Source of the DNA: Gordionus sp. m RMFG-2023
Lineage: Eukaryota > Nematomorpha > Gordioida > Chordodea > Parachordodidae
Assembly (NCBI RefSeq): GCF_954871325.1
Contig: NC_088778.1
Location: 11,107,882 to 11,171,881 of the forward strand
DNA length: 64,000 bases
Reading direction: 5' to 3'
The position numbers and the translations under genes were made by a program. The notes below the pieces were generated by a model, which was not told the DNA's origin, searched no databases, and saw only the letters and a program-made list of their open reading frames with translations. Shown here in pieces: positions 1-11,029 of the stretch (position 1 is the first letter of the stretch; each line of letters starts with the position of its first letter).

Positions 1-1590
1 AAAACTTGGTTTAGCCGATTTTTTAGACAGCTAAAAATTGAATTAAACGGCTAGAAATATGGTAATTACCCAGCTAAGTTATTAAACATAAAAATAAGGG
101 CTATTAAAGGTTAATATGGTCTTTAAATAGTCATTCTTGATATTTTATTAGAATATATTTTTAATTATTTTTATAATTTATTTTAAAATTTGGTGCCCTT
201 AAAGTTTAAGATCTAGTGAATAAAAACACTGCCTGCCTGCGCAAATGGCAGATTGGGCACTAGTGATATTATACAAATTAACCTTCTAAAAATCGGAAGG
301 AATCGAGGGGAACCTTTTCCGAAAAGAATATAGTTGTTTCAGTCATTCAATGGGAAATTATAATCTGATCTTGTTTTTGTTATTTGCTAATTTTAGATAT
401 GAATTTAGAAGATTTACAAACTGCCTTATGGCATAATAAAAAATATTATTATTTATGCATTTAAAGAAAAAAATTGATTTACTAATTCCAATATTTCGAT
501 ACCATATTAATTATTATTTTCTAGGAAATTAAAAAATTTAATTAAAATAAAAATTTGTACATTAAAGAAGAAGAAATCTTATAATTAAAAAGAAAAAAAT
601 TAAAATGATAAAAATAATAATGTTAGGATCTCTTCCATTCGTTAGAAAATTATTCATCTTCCTTATTTAAATTGTTGCTGTTTTTAATTATTCTCAATGC
701 TTTCTCTTATTAGTCCTATAAGAAAATTATTTCCTTGTCAAGGACAAGGCAATTAAATTAACATGTTGATTAGAGAAATATGTGTTCCGCAAAAGCAGAG
801 ACTTGAATATTGTTTTTATTTATGTGATATTGATGCCCTTTTAATCACGTTTCGATTGGGCGACAGGTTTTACCGATGTATAGGTGTAGCCAGGATTTTC
901 CTAAAGGGGGGATGAGGGATTACCTTCCTTCGCTTTTGTCCGGCTTTTAATCGGGGTTTCTTATCCTTTATCAAGAGTTGGTATCAAAAAATTAGTTAAG
1001 TCTGGAACAAATAGGAAGTATATTTTTATTGTAGTTTGCCTTATTAAATTTTACATTCTTTCTTTTACATTGTTATTTAAAATAAATGCATACATTTTTA
1101 GGGGAGAGAGGATGGAGAGGGGGCCAAGGAAGATATTTTAATTAGCTTAAAATTATTTTTTAAAAAATTTTCTTGGGTGGGGGGGGGAGTGTAAATTTTC
1201 CCTTGCCCTCTAATTATTAATTTCCTGCAAATTTATTCAAAGTATTAATATATTTTTTTATAATTCATATCTAAATTTTTACAACATATTTTACCAAAAC
1301 AATCAAATAAAGGAATATCTTAAATAAGCCCCAATATTCAAGTATTATTAATATATTTTTTTATAATTCATATCTAAATTTTTAGAATATATTTTACCAA
1401 AACAATCAAATAAAGGAATATCACTTCTTAAAGTTTATAATACCTTTCAAAGCGAAAAGGAGAAATAAAATTGATTTTACTTAATATAAAGCATTTTTTA
1501 ATTGAAAAATTTGTTTTACACAAGTATCATTTTATTTCTCTTTTTCTCTGTCCCAAATTCAAGCAATTACGTATGTAGTCAGGGACAGAT
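1..1590. other. Gene-free AT-rich stretch with element-end debris
   Basis: No coding region is visible here. Around 885-930 the phrase gtgtagccaggattttcc is followed by a G run; it resembles the outer end of a hAT-like MITE family seen again near 7137, 13118 and 21448. A second G run lies near 1176-1188. The rest is low-complexity A/T. Confidence 0.4.
1236..1424. repeat. Tandem duplication of about 100 bp, two copies
   Basis: The block starting near 1238 recurs almost unchanged starting near 1338. Both copies carry tataattcatatctaaattt and, further on, accaaaacaatcaaataaag. The few mismatches make this a fairly recent local duplication. No function is evident. Confidence 0.8.
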
Positions 1591-1596
1591 CGCAAG

Positions 1597-1995
1597 ATGA
1601 CGGAAAACTATATAAAAGATTATATTAAATTACAAGAGGCTCAGGAAGTAAATGAAATACCATCGACCAGTCAAATTACGATTGTTGTTAAACAAGCTGA
1701 ATCGTTTTATGACAAATGGGGCGATGGTAATTCTGGTAATATGTCAATACCCGAAGATGAATATTATAATTACATAAATAAAAAAATAGATGAAACATTT
1801 AAGGTGGATAATTTGTTAGAGTGGTGGGCGGCTCATCAAAGCGAATTTCCAATTTTAGCAAAATTGGCAATTCCTGCTTCAAGTGCAAGCTGTGAGCATA
1901 ATTTTCCCACTACTGGGAGAATTCTTGAAGAAAGAAGAAGTAATCTTCAACCTGAAAAGGTAGATATGCTTCTCTTTCTTCATGATAATTTGTGA
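1597..1995 (+). pseudogene. hAT transposase C-terminal fragment
   Basis: The 132 codons end in a clear hAT dimerisation region. LLEWWAAHQSEFPILAKLA is followed by PASSASCEHNFPTTGRILEE and then RRSNLQPEKVDMLLFLHDNL, which matches the usual pattern W...yP.La.lA...l..paSSa..ErlFS..g..l...R..L.pe....l.fl..N. The usual E-R-x-F-S is altered to E-H-N-F-P. The zinc finger and catalytic core are not found upstream, so only the last part of the transposase remains. It is probably part of the same old element as the GC-rich end at 2690-2863. The open frame is long for such AT-rich DNA, suggesting moderate age. Confidence 0.85.
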
Positions 1996-2281
1996 ATTTT
2001 TAATATCTTTCTTGAGTATAGGGTTTCGTCAATCATGCTGGTTTTTTACTTTGCTAACTGTCAAATATTTATTGCATTTATTATATTTACCTTGAGTCAT
2101 GAAAGTTTTTAATCCAACATTTTTCATTATTTTTTTTTACAATATTATATAATACAATTATCTTCTTTTGTTAAAAATTTATATTATAAAATAAATTATA
2201 TTAATATTGTGCAATTAGATTATATTTTCAAAATACTATTTATTATACAAGCATTTTTTTAAATAGCGATTTATTTTATTT

Positions 2282-2378
2282 TATAAATTAAATAGTAAAT
2301 TAAATAGTAAATTAAATAGTAAATTAAATAGTAAATTAAATAGTAAATTAAATAGTAAATTAAATAGTAAATTAAATA
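2282..2378. repeat. 12-bp tandem repeat, about 8 copies
   Basis: The unit aaattaaatagt is repeated head to tail about eight times with almost no variation, which points to recent expansion by slippage. Confidence 0.95.
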
Positions 2379-2689
2379 CAATATATTATATTCTCAAAAT
2401 ATTTTCCATTTTTATAAATTAAATATTAGTTTTATTTTTTTTTAAAGCAATATAAAATATAGTATATGCTCAAAATATTATTACCATTTTTATGAATATT
2501 AGTTTTATTTTTATAAATGCAATATAAATATAGTATATGCTCAAAATATCCATTTTTATAATTAACAGTTATATAATTTTTATAAATTCAATATAATATT
2601 CTCAAAATATTAGCTTTTTACATGTATTTTTTAAATAATAAGCGATAATACTCGCTGAAAAATATGGTAAAATACCTCATAGGTGAATT

Positions 2690-2863
2690 TTTGTATATAC
2701 CAGGTCGAATATAATTTTAAAAAATTCCGAGCCGGGCCTGAAATTTTTTTTTTAAAAATATCCGGGCCGAGCCTTAAATTTTTAAATCCGGGCCGGGCCT
2801 AAAAAATTTAAAACCGGGCCGGACTGGGCCGGGCCGTGCAAATGGTACCTCTGCAGGTCTCTG
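2690..2863. mobile_element. hAT element right end (GC-rich subterminal part and TIR)
   Basis: Repeated short GC-rich words (gagccgggcctg, gggccgagcc, gggccgggcc) stand out from the AT-rich surroundings and finish in tacctctgcaggtctctg. Read inward from the end this is CAGAGACCTGCAGAGGTA, which closely matches the left end of the element at 3272. The hAT fragment at 1597-1995 is probably its coding remnant. No matching left end was found in the window, so the full extent is unknown. Confidence 0.65.
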
Positions 2864-3271
2864 ATAAATATATATATTTTTTAAATTCTAGGAATCTTTG
2901 TCACTTAGTTTGTACGCTCGATGTAAAAAATGATTTATTTGTTGTAAATGTGAGAAGTAGGTTGTAAGTTAAGGTTAGTGTTGGTAAGCATCCCTTAAAC
3001 ATGTCGAAAATGAACCATCAGTAACTTTAAAAATTAAAATTCTAAGAAAGGAATCTGGTCCTTGAATTCTAATTTCATAGGGAATTTAATGTTAGATAAA
3101 TATTGTATATTTTGGTTTAATAAGTTTTCAAGGGATTTATATATGGGGGTGACCAATCAGCAAATGCACAGTCTATATATCTATACTATTTAACAACAAT
3201 TTAAACAGGGTGGATGGATATAATCTTCTAAGCTAATGGAATTATCGTATAACTAATATTATTCTTTCTAT

Positions 3272-3512
3272 CAGAGACCGGCAGAGGTACTATACGGCTC
3301 GGCTCGGTTTTTATATTTTCAGGCCTGGCTCGGATTTTTTTTTGGCCAGCCTGGATTAAAATTTTTTTTAAAATTTATAATTTATATATAATAATGGCGA
3401 ATTAATATTCGATTTTAAAATATTTAGCCCAGCCAGGGTATATTTTATATAATTAAAAATTGCTCGGTCCACGTACCAGGGCCGGGCTTGGGGTCGAACC
3501 TGTAGGTCTATA
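3272..3512. mobile_element. Short nonautonomous hAT element, 241 bp
   Basis: The left end CAGAGACCGGCAG and the right end (inverted: TATAGACCTACAG) form imperfect terminal inverted repeats. Both ends have GC-rich subterminal words (ggctcggctcgg, gggccgggcttg). The flanking octamers ctttctat and atttttat match at six of eight positions, as expected for a decayed 8-base hAT duplication. There is no coding capacity. Confidence 0.6.
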
Positions 3513-6370
3513 ATTTTTATCATTTTAATTTATCTTTGTTAATTTTATAATTTATTTTTCTTTTTTTGTATAAATTTAATTAATTTTTTATTTCATTGAA
3601 ATAAATAATATGTTATCAAAACATCGGAGTTAATAAATTCCTTTTTTATTTAAGTGAATATTGTAATTTAATTATTTTTTAAAAAAAAATTTGTTAGATA
3701 ATAATTTGCATTTGATATTTTCTTTGAATTTCAATCTCTACATTAATTGAATATCATCGTTAAATAAGAAGTTAAGATATCTTTATAAATTCTGAGCCCT
3801 CAATTTTTAATTTTTTAAATCTTCATCTAATAAAAAAGCCAACATCTAGAAAATTATTATCTTATATTACATTGATTTGATCAAAATTTTACTTGAAAAA
3901 TTAACATAGCAAGTAAAAATATTCTGAGTGAATTCATAAGAGTCTGTATATTTTTTTTTAAATATAGTAGCAAGACAGTGAAAATATTTTGTTTCATTAG
4001 TCGCTATTTTGAAATTGGATTTGTGGAAAGTTACTTATTTAAAGTTTTAATCTGCATCTTCAAAATATTTTGATTGGAAAAAAGTAGACGAAATTATATT
4101 TATTTCTCAAATAATATAACGTTAAATTTAAAATTTTATATTTTGTGGTTAAATAAAAGTATAAATGATTTTATTCTATAATTTTTGGATTTTTTTGAAG
4201 AACACGCACGTGCCGACCCATTCCACTTCGAGAAAGTTATACCCTGGACGAGATTAATCGAAGACTGGATTAAAATATGCTTGTCTAGTCCATAATTTAT
4301 AATATATATCATATTTTAAAGGACCAACTAAACCATTTTCTCCTGTAGTTATCCTAAATTAGGATTTTCTTTTTTTAAGGGTTGAGAAAGATCGTTCACT
4401 AGATCAAATACTAATATGCGGTTTTAAATATACAATAAAGAAATTTATATTTTGAAGGGAATCTAGAATGCAATTATGCATGAAAAGAGCTAGCACAAAC
4501 ATGTTTTTGTCTAGAATTTAAGATTAAATTTTCCTTCTAAATCTTTAATCAATTGAATATATCAATATAATTTATCAGAGGGCTTCTAAAAAAATGCTAA
4601 ACTCTTTAATCATTTCCTTTTTAAACAATAATATTGACACATTCGAAAAAAAAATCAAACATTTTATCAAAAAAATTCACTTTTTTTTATGCCTATAATG
4701 AATTTTAATAAAATGTGTATTTCGTATGATTGATTACTTCAATACGCACTTAGATGGGAAATGATTGTTAAATTTCTAGTAAATAACTATTAAATTAAAT
4801 TTATCTTTTTATACTGGGTTTAATATTTTATGTTTTTCATTGCTGAACTAAATAGTTGAAATCTAATTTCAATTATAGAATTTAAGGTTCACAAATAACT
4901 TCCTTTTTTGTAAAAAAATTAGTTATTATAAAATGTATATTACATTCATCATATTTAATCAAGAAAAATAATATCAGATAAATATAAATTACCTACACCC
5001 TCTCTAAGTTACTAATACGATATACCTATCTAAGGAAACCCTCTCTCCATGGATATTACGAGACACCTATAATTTAAAAGTCATTTAAGGTTAAAACCTT
5101 AGACTAGGCCAATTAGCCAATTTCATAAAAAAACACATGATTAAGAATATTTTTATTACACACCACAGGAAATAAAAAAATTGCATTTACAAAATATAGG
5201 ACATAAAATAAATACAATGATGCACTTCCAAATTGTGTTTGAAATACAATTTAAAAAACCGTCTTTCAACCCGACCTAGTGTTTACATGTGAGAAAAAAA
5301 TATTTGAAAGTAACACCACTAGGTTCACCTATCTCTAAAATACTTTTACTACCCACCACTACCCTTATCTCCCGTATGAAAGCAGCAAATAACTCCTACC
5401 TCCACGATCATGTAGACACTGAATCTACCTAACACTCAGATTTTTAAATTTTTTTGTATGATTACTATGGAATAAATACAATTTTATTTTCCAAAGAGTT
5501 TGATTCGGGCAATTTGGGGGCCCTGTAAAATATATTTTTCCAGCTTATTAAAAATTAAAAAATATCTTTTTATTAATTAAGCAATTATAAATAAATATTT
5601 AGAATTACAGCTTAGGTTACTTTTTTTGTAAATAGGTTATATAAAACTTTTAAATGTATAGGCGATATCAATTTCAATTCTAGACCGATTTCGACCTTGT
5701 TAGATCTCATCATTTCTATAGTACAACTATTTTTTTTTAAATATTGATTTTAAGCTCTAATTCTAAAAATTTAACTAGATTCGCTTAAATTAATTTTAAA
5801 AAAAAAATTTATAATCTCTGTCATAAATAAAAGGATATTATGACATAAATTACCACGTATATTATACTTATTTAATGAATATAACTTAATTAAATTTGAA
5901 ATATCTAGGGGGAGATAATTAAGCTAATAAAATAATTATATTAACGTGACATTTAATCAAAATCAGTGTGAAAGTTTAAAAAATCCATTAGAATTAGAAC
6001 GATATGGTAACATTTTTTAACAATTATAGACTATACATAACATACATAATAACTTTTACATTTAATATAATTGTAAGTTCTTAAAGAGACAAATCGATTT
6101 TTATATAAAGTATACATATACATTATTTATTTATGAGTTTTTTTTAAAATTGAAAATCAAATGAAAAAAATTCCTTTTTTGTTATTGTCTTTTCCCCTCA
6201 ACCTGTATTTCAATATTAAAAAAAATTCTACGATAAATTTTGTTATAAATATTTAAAATATACTAAAAAAATAAACAATTGGATATAAAAAAGAACAAAT
6301 CCTAAATTTAAAAAAATAAAGATGAAATATAGCGTAAAATGAGAAGAATGAGGAAAGAGTAAGTTGAGCG
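3513..6370. other. Gene-free AT-rich stretch
   Basis: Read on both strands, I see no convincing coding region, known RNA, or bounded element. The small GC-rich patch near 4203-4260 has no recognisable identity. Confidence 0.4.
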
Positions 6371-6437
6371 GCCATTAAAGCGAATAATTTATTTTGGGAT
6401 AGCTAGGGTCAGCCTCTGTCTGACGAAGAAACCTTCT

Positions 6438-6506
6438 TAAGGATCGCCAGTAAGCTTGCAGATGTGAGATTCTAAATCCTTTTAGAAGGATAATGCAAAC
6501 TTACCA
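6438..6506. other. Stem-loop cluster resembling a structured RNA
   Basis: gTAAGCTTGCA (6450-6460) can pair with TGCAAACTTAc (6494-6504) with a single G-U, enclosing a second perfect hairpin ATCCTT-TTAG-AAGGAT (6476-6491). A further small hairpin, CCTT-CTT-AAGG, lies just upstream. The region is locally less AT-rich than its neighbours. This could be a small structured RNA or part of a short inverted-repeat element. No box motif (H/ACA, C/D, Sm or tRNA boxes) was recognised, so no RNA class is claimed. Confidence 0.3.
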
Positions 6507-7136
6507 AAGGAAAGTTATTGTTATTATTGGAATAAAAATGTGATCTTTGAAATTTCTGAATATTTAGGAATTTTAAGCGATTCATTTGGCTAGAGTATGT
6601 ATGAGTTTCGTTAGATAAAGCTAATGGATATATATAAAAATAGTTCCAAACGAGAAATTGTTCCCTTTTCCATGGGATCAGTGTGATCCGTCAGGCCACA
6701 TTCCATCAGATCTAAAAAGTCTTGGTGTTCAGTATTGCAGGTATTTTATGCGGATTTTAAAGCTCGTTGGATCAAGAAATTGCATTGGTTATGCAGGATT
6801 CGGCTTTTACGCGATCTGCAGTGTAAACTGTTTTTTGCTGTCCATAGGAGTTAATCAACCAGAGCAGATGTGAGAAAAGATTATCATGCAATTAAGGTGA
6901 ATTCTAATAGCTTGGGTAAGCTTATTGTTTGGCATGAAGCTGAAGATTGTTAGAAGAGATAACTTCCAAAAATTGTTTTAAGGAATGAACCGTAACCGAA
7001 CTTTACCAAATAGCTAAAAGGAACGAATTGAACCTATAAAATATTTTGGATAAACCCGTTTATTTAAATTATAATCAAAGATCATGTTTTAATCATTAAA
7101 GCACTTTACTGTTTAATATTATTTTTATTCGCTAAC

Positions 7137-7420
7137 AGTGGCGTAGCCAGGATTAATCCAGGGGGGGGGGGGTTTAATTTTTGGGGGCTTCGCTCCCAAA
7201 CCATATTTTAAAAATTTGCCAATATTTTGTGCATTATTAGTGTCTAACCACTATAGAAGCCAGCATAAATGAAAAAAAATATTAGTAACAAAATTTTGGC
7301 CAAATTTATGATTATTACACGACTGAAAGCATTATTCTGAAAATTTTATCAATGTTTAGTCAATTGTAAATTAATTCAATCCATTAGTTGTAGAAAGAAG
7401 AATAAAATCGCCCCCCCCCA
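7137..7420. mobile_element. MITE-like fragment with CAGTGGCGTAGCC end
   Basis: The left end reads cagtggcgtagccaggatta followed by a run of G, then ttttgggggcttcgctccc. The latter recurs in inverted form near 58850, and the end sequence recurs near 21448. A C run near 7410-7418 may mark the other side. CAGTGGCGTAG-type ends belong to widespread hAT families in invertebrates. No target duplication could be confirmed. Confidence 0.5.
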
Positions 7421-7633
7421 AAACCTCCCATTTTTTATGACACTCAATATATCTTATTCTATGTTAAAAATAATTATTTTAATTAAATTTTTGCATATAA
7501 CAAAATTTTGCAGAGAATTTCATTATATATTTTATTTTAAATACTTTAGTATAAATAACACCCCTTTATTTAACTATGTATTTATTATAATGATAACAAA
7601 TGAGTATATTAATAAAACATTAATAATTCTTAT

Positions 7634-7960
7634 TAGAGAACTGCAAAAGTAGGAAAATCGAGTCAACCCGGGTTGGGTCGGGCCTTGGAATTTTTTTTAA
7701 AATATATTTAAATATATCAATTTTATGTTAAATTTTTTATGTAAAATAAAAATATTTGATTTTATTTATAAAAACTAGACGTTATATAGCATATATCTTT
7801 TATTTTGAGTAATTATAAAAATGAATTTCTATATTTAAATAAATTCAGGCCTGGCCGACAAAACTTTTTTAAAAAAATCTTGAGTTCGGGCCGGCAAAAC
7901 ATTTTTAAAATAATTTCGGGCCGAGCCGGGCTTGAAAATTAGGCCCGATGCAGATCACTA
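7634..7960. mobile_element. Nonautonomous hAT MITE, 327 bp, perfect 8-bp TSD
   Basis: The element begins TAGAGAACTGCA and ends (inverted) TAGTGATCTGCA. The octamer attcttat is present immediately on both sides (7626-7633 and 7961-7968), the hAT signature. Subterminal GC-rich words (cccgggttgggtcgggcc; gggccgagccgggc) resemble those at 2690-2863 and 3272-3512, so these are related families. The perfect duplication suggests a fairly recent insertion. Confidence 0.9.
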
Positions 7961-8494
7961 ATTCTTATTGCAAATACAATATTTTAATTAAAAATAGTAT
8001 AATATATAAATATTATGACTAAGAATTCATTATAATGATGTTTTGAATATAAAAATTTTATTTTATAATAATATAGCAATTTTATGATTTAAATTTATAA
8101 AGAGAGGTCTACTTTTCTCTGAGATTTGACTAATTTATTTAGAAACAAATTTTTATCTAGAATAATCTCCTTATAATTACTTTATATTACGAATCCATTT
8201 AAACGGCTTTCACCGGTGCTATTTAGGTTTTTAAACTTTTCAAAGTTGAAGAAGACCTTTCATTAGTGCAGGTGCTAATCGGTAATATAGCTAAAATAAA
8301 AAGCAATGTTTTGATATTAGGCAGGGAATCTAAAGTGCTATTACACATGGAAAGGGCCTACAAAGCATTTTTTGGTCTTAAAGTACTCTATTCTGTCAAA
8401 ATTTATAACAAAATTCGACATCACAAAGTAACTTATCATACGATCCTAATAATTCATCAGAATAAAACTCTGAGACTTAATATACTCTCGCGTT

Positions 8495-9028
8495 TCAAGT
8501 GTATTCAGACTCAACCGGCAAAAGAAAATGAAAGCTGTATAGAATAAAATTGTGGCTAATAAATCTTTCCTTTAATTGAAATAAAAATGTACCAATAAGG
8601 GGAGTAAAAATTTTTATTTTATAAAAATCCTCAATCGTAGATGCATCAATATTTAAACGATTGGAATATCTAGAAACTACTCTAGGTTTAAAATTTTTAA
8701 TCCCAAACATAATAATTATCACCGTTACTTTCTCGTTTTATTTAAATAAATGATTTTTCTTTTATTTAAAAATTATAAAATTTAATTAAAATTTTTAAAA
8801 TCTAATTAGTTTAACAATATAAATTTTATTATTAAATTATAAATATCTAATTTAACTATGCTAGAAAATATTTACAATATATTTTTATATATAATTTTAT
8901 TTATAAATTGAAACCGTTTTTAATAAAATTATTGATAATAAGAAAAAAATTAAAAAAAAATTTTTTTTCGGAGGTTATGGGGGGAGGGTTCAACCCAACC
9001 TCCCCCCCCCTCCCTGTCTACACCACTG
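8495..9028 (-). pseudogene. hAT-like transposase fragment plus TIR end
   Basis: On the minus strand a 75-codon frame contains KPRVVSRYSNRLNIDASTIE and then FYKIKIFTPLIGTFLFQLKE. This matches the segment of P52rIPK/ZMYM-like hAT transposases that reads PR...RQ..R.N......EYY...i.iP.LD....eL..RF. It lies just inside an end that reads inward CAGTGGTGTAGACAGGGAGG followed by G/C runs. The same end and adjoining AT-rich sequence occur at 13118-13316 and 17431-17755, so this is one member of a repeated family. Only a short middle segment of the protein is left. Confidence 0.65.
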
Positions 9029-9049
9029 TTATGATATATTGTTAATTTA

Positions 9050-9210
9050 ACGAGTTCTAGAGGTTGATTTCATGTGAGGCTCAATAATTGCTCCGTGTGT
9101 TCCTTCATAGTTGTATCATAATCAGTTTTGATGTGTCATTTATAATACTATAGGCAAATGATTTATATATTGGATTATTATCTCTAGACATTATAAGCTT
9201 AAAATTATTT
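9050..9210 (-). pseudogene. Relic of a hAT BED-finger region
   Basis: On the minus strand the sequence encodes AYSIINDTSK and neighbours, nearly the same as TYSIINDTSK at about 22530 on the plus strand. There the next residues form a BED-type zinc finger. Here the finger cysteines and histidines are degraded. The nonautonomous element at 9237-10394 lies directly beside it. Confidence 0.45.
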
Positions 9211-9236
9211 AAAAATGTTGTAAAATAGCAATATAC

Positions 9237-10394
9237 CAGAGGTCTGCAATGGGCGGGATTTAGGCCCACAAGCCCGTCCGTCCAATATTTTAAAAAATTT
9301 AACCCGCCCACCCAATCTGCCCAGAGTTTTTAAAAAATATACCCGCCCCCACTTTAGTCTAAAATTCTCTACCCGCCCACTAAAAAATATTTTACCCGCC
9401 CACCCACTATTTATGAAAATTTTTTAACTCACTCCTAGCATATAAAATTTAAATAAACTCATTTTTCATTTTTTTTAAGCATTGAATATAAAAATTGATT
9501 CAGTTTTAACCCCTGCCAAAATGTTTTATAATTTAGGAAATTGCTATATTAAGCATAAAAAAATATTCAATTTAAATTACGGATAAGGATCCTATTTGAT
9601 CTAATAAAATATTTATGTAATAATATAAAATTAATATTTATTGGTACTAAAAGCCTTCCAACAATGCTAATTAAGTGCTATTGCCAATATTTTTCTAGGT
9701 AATCTTGATAGCTTTGACAAATCTTTTTCTTGTGGTTTCCATCAAAGTAGAATATCCTTTTGAAGTATATCCTCTACTTAATAAATAAAAACAAGTAATT
9801 TAAACTAATTGTTTATAAATTGTAAACCGAAACTTAAGTAGCCTAAAATCTTACTAAATTATACAAAAATTCACTTTAAGATTTAAATAATTTGTTAAGT
9901 AATTAGGTAATAATCTCCTTAACAATCTCATCCTCCCACCTGTTGATTAATTTTGACGTGGGTGCAATCTATTTCACATTGCATTTATAATTTAATAATC
10001 TTTTATTAAAATTTCTTCACTTTTGATAAGGTAAAATCAGGTTTTATTTATGTCGATGTTATATACTTCCATGCAAATCAAATCCAACATGTTTTCGATA
10101 TATTTTTTTACCTAATTAATCAATTCCGACGACAACATCCTCAATTAACGGTACTTTGGTATTAAAAATGTTGAAATTTCAGGGAGCATATTTTTTTAAA
10201 TGTTTACTTAAATGATGATTTTAAATAACAAATAAAAATTATAATTTTTTTTAACCACCCGCCCCTCCCATAATTAAATATTTTTCTTAACTCACCCGCC
10301 CGTTCGCTAAAATTTTTTAACCCGCTTGTCCCTTCTTCGCCTACTTAAATGGGTCGGCGGGCGGGCAGGGTAAACGGCCCAATGCAGACCTCTT
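9237..10394. mobile_element. Nonautonomous hAT element, about 1.16 kb
   Basis: The left end CAGAGGTCTGCAATGGGC and the right end (inverted AAGAGGTCTGCATTGGGC) are terminal inverted repeats. Both subterminal regions carry many copies of cccgcccac-type words (9290-9415 and 10257-10375) while the 800-bp interior is plain AT-rich DNA with no coding capacity. The overall plan is that of a hAT nonautonomous element. The flanking octamers do not match, so the target duplication has decayed or an end is misplaced by a few bases. Confidence 0.7.
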
Positions 10395-11029
10395 TATGTA
10401 ATCGTTTATAAAATTTGTGACTGACATTTATCAATAAAAATTGATAGGATTTTAGCAATATATTAATAATAACTTTCACATTCTTTTATAAGCACAAAAT
10501 GATGAGGCTCGAACCGGTTTACAGGCATTTTAGCGGTTCGGTTCAAGTTTGGATACAAAATCATTTAACGGTTTAGGTACAATAATATAATGATTAACAC
10601 ACTTTTAAAGGTTTGATTCAGGTTCGGGTTGGATCCCTGCTATTTGGATTTACGTAAACGATCATATTTGTTATCCAAAAAATATATAAATAACAAATAA
10701 TATTTATTTAATGACAAACTTAAAACAAACTAAAATAGGGTGTCCTAGTTAAAAATCTGTTTAGCCTGGACTAAATAAAAATAGGTTTCAAAAATAAGAC
10801 GAACTATAAGTACACCTCCTTATAGTTCAATTTTTTTATAATACATATAAAGTCAATTTCAGTACATTATTATATTAAACATTTAAATTTATATACTAAA
10901 AATACAAATATTATACAATATAAAAAACATAATCATGGAACATTTTTTAATCAGATCCATTAAAAAAGCCATATGTATATTTTATGAAATATTTCAATAT
11001 GTAAATATTTGACGGAGGAATCGGTTCAA
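10395..11029. other. Intergenic stretch 3' of the GPCR
   Basis: No gene seen. At 10508-10650 phrases such as gctcgaaccggttt and ggttcgggttggatccctg look like another hAT-type GC-rich subterminal region, but I could not pair its two ends. Confidence 0.35.

Noticed and set aside
1-70. Similarity of the window start (agccgattttttagacagct) to the inner part of the TAGTGTTG MITE family
   Set aside because: Too short and imperfect, and no terminal sequence or duplication is visible.
6658-6873. A 71-codon plus-strand frame with more balanced composition than its surroundings
   Set aside because: No domain or family resemblance, no flanking splice signals that extend it, and chance frames of this length are common here.
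8266-8547. A 93-codon plus-strand frame
   Set aside because: It overlaps the start of the hAT relic on the other strand and has no recognisable family; likely chance.
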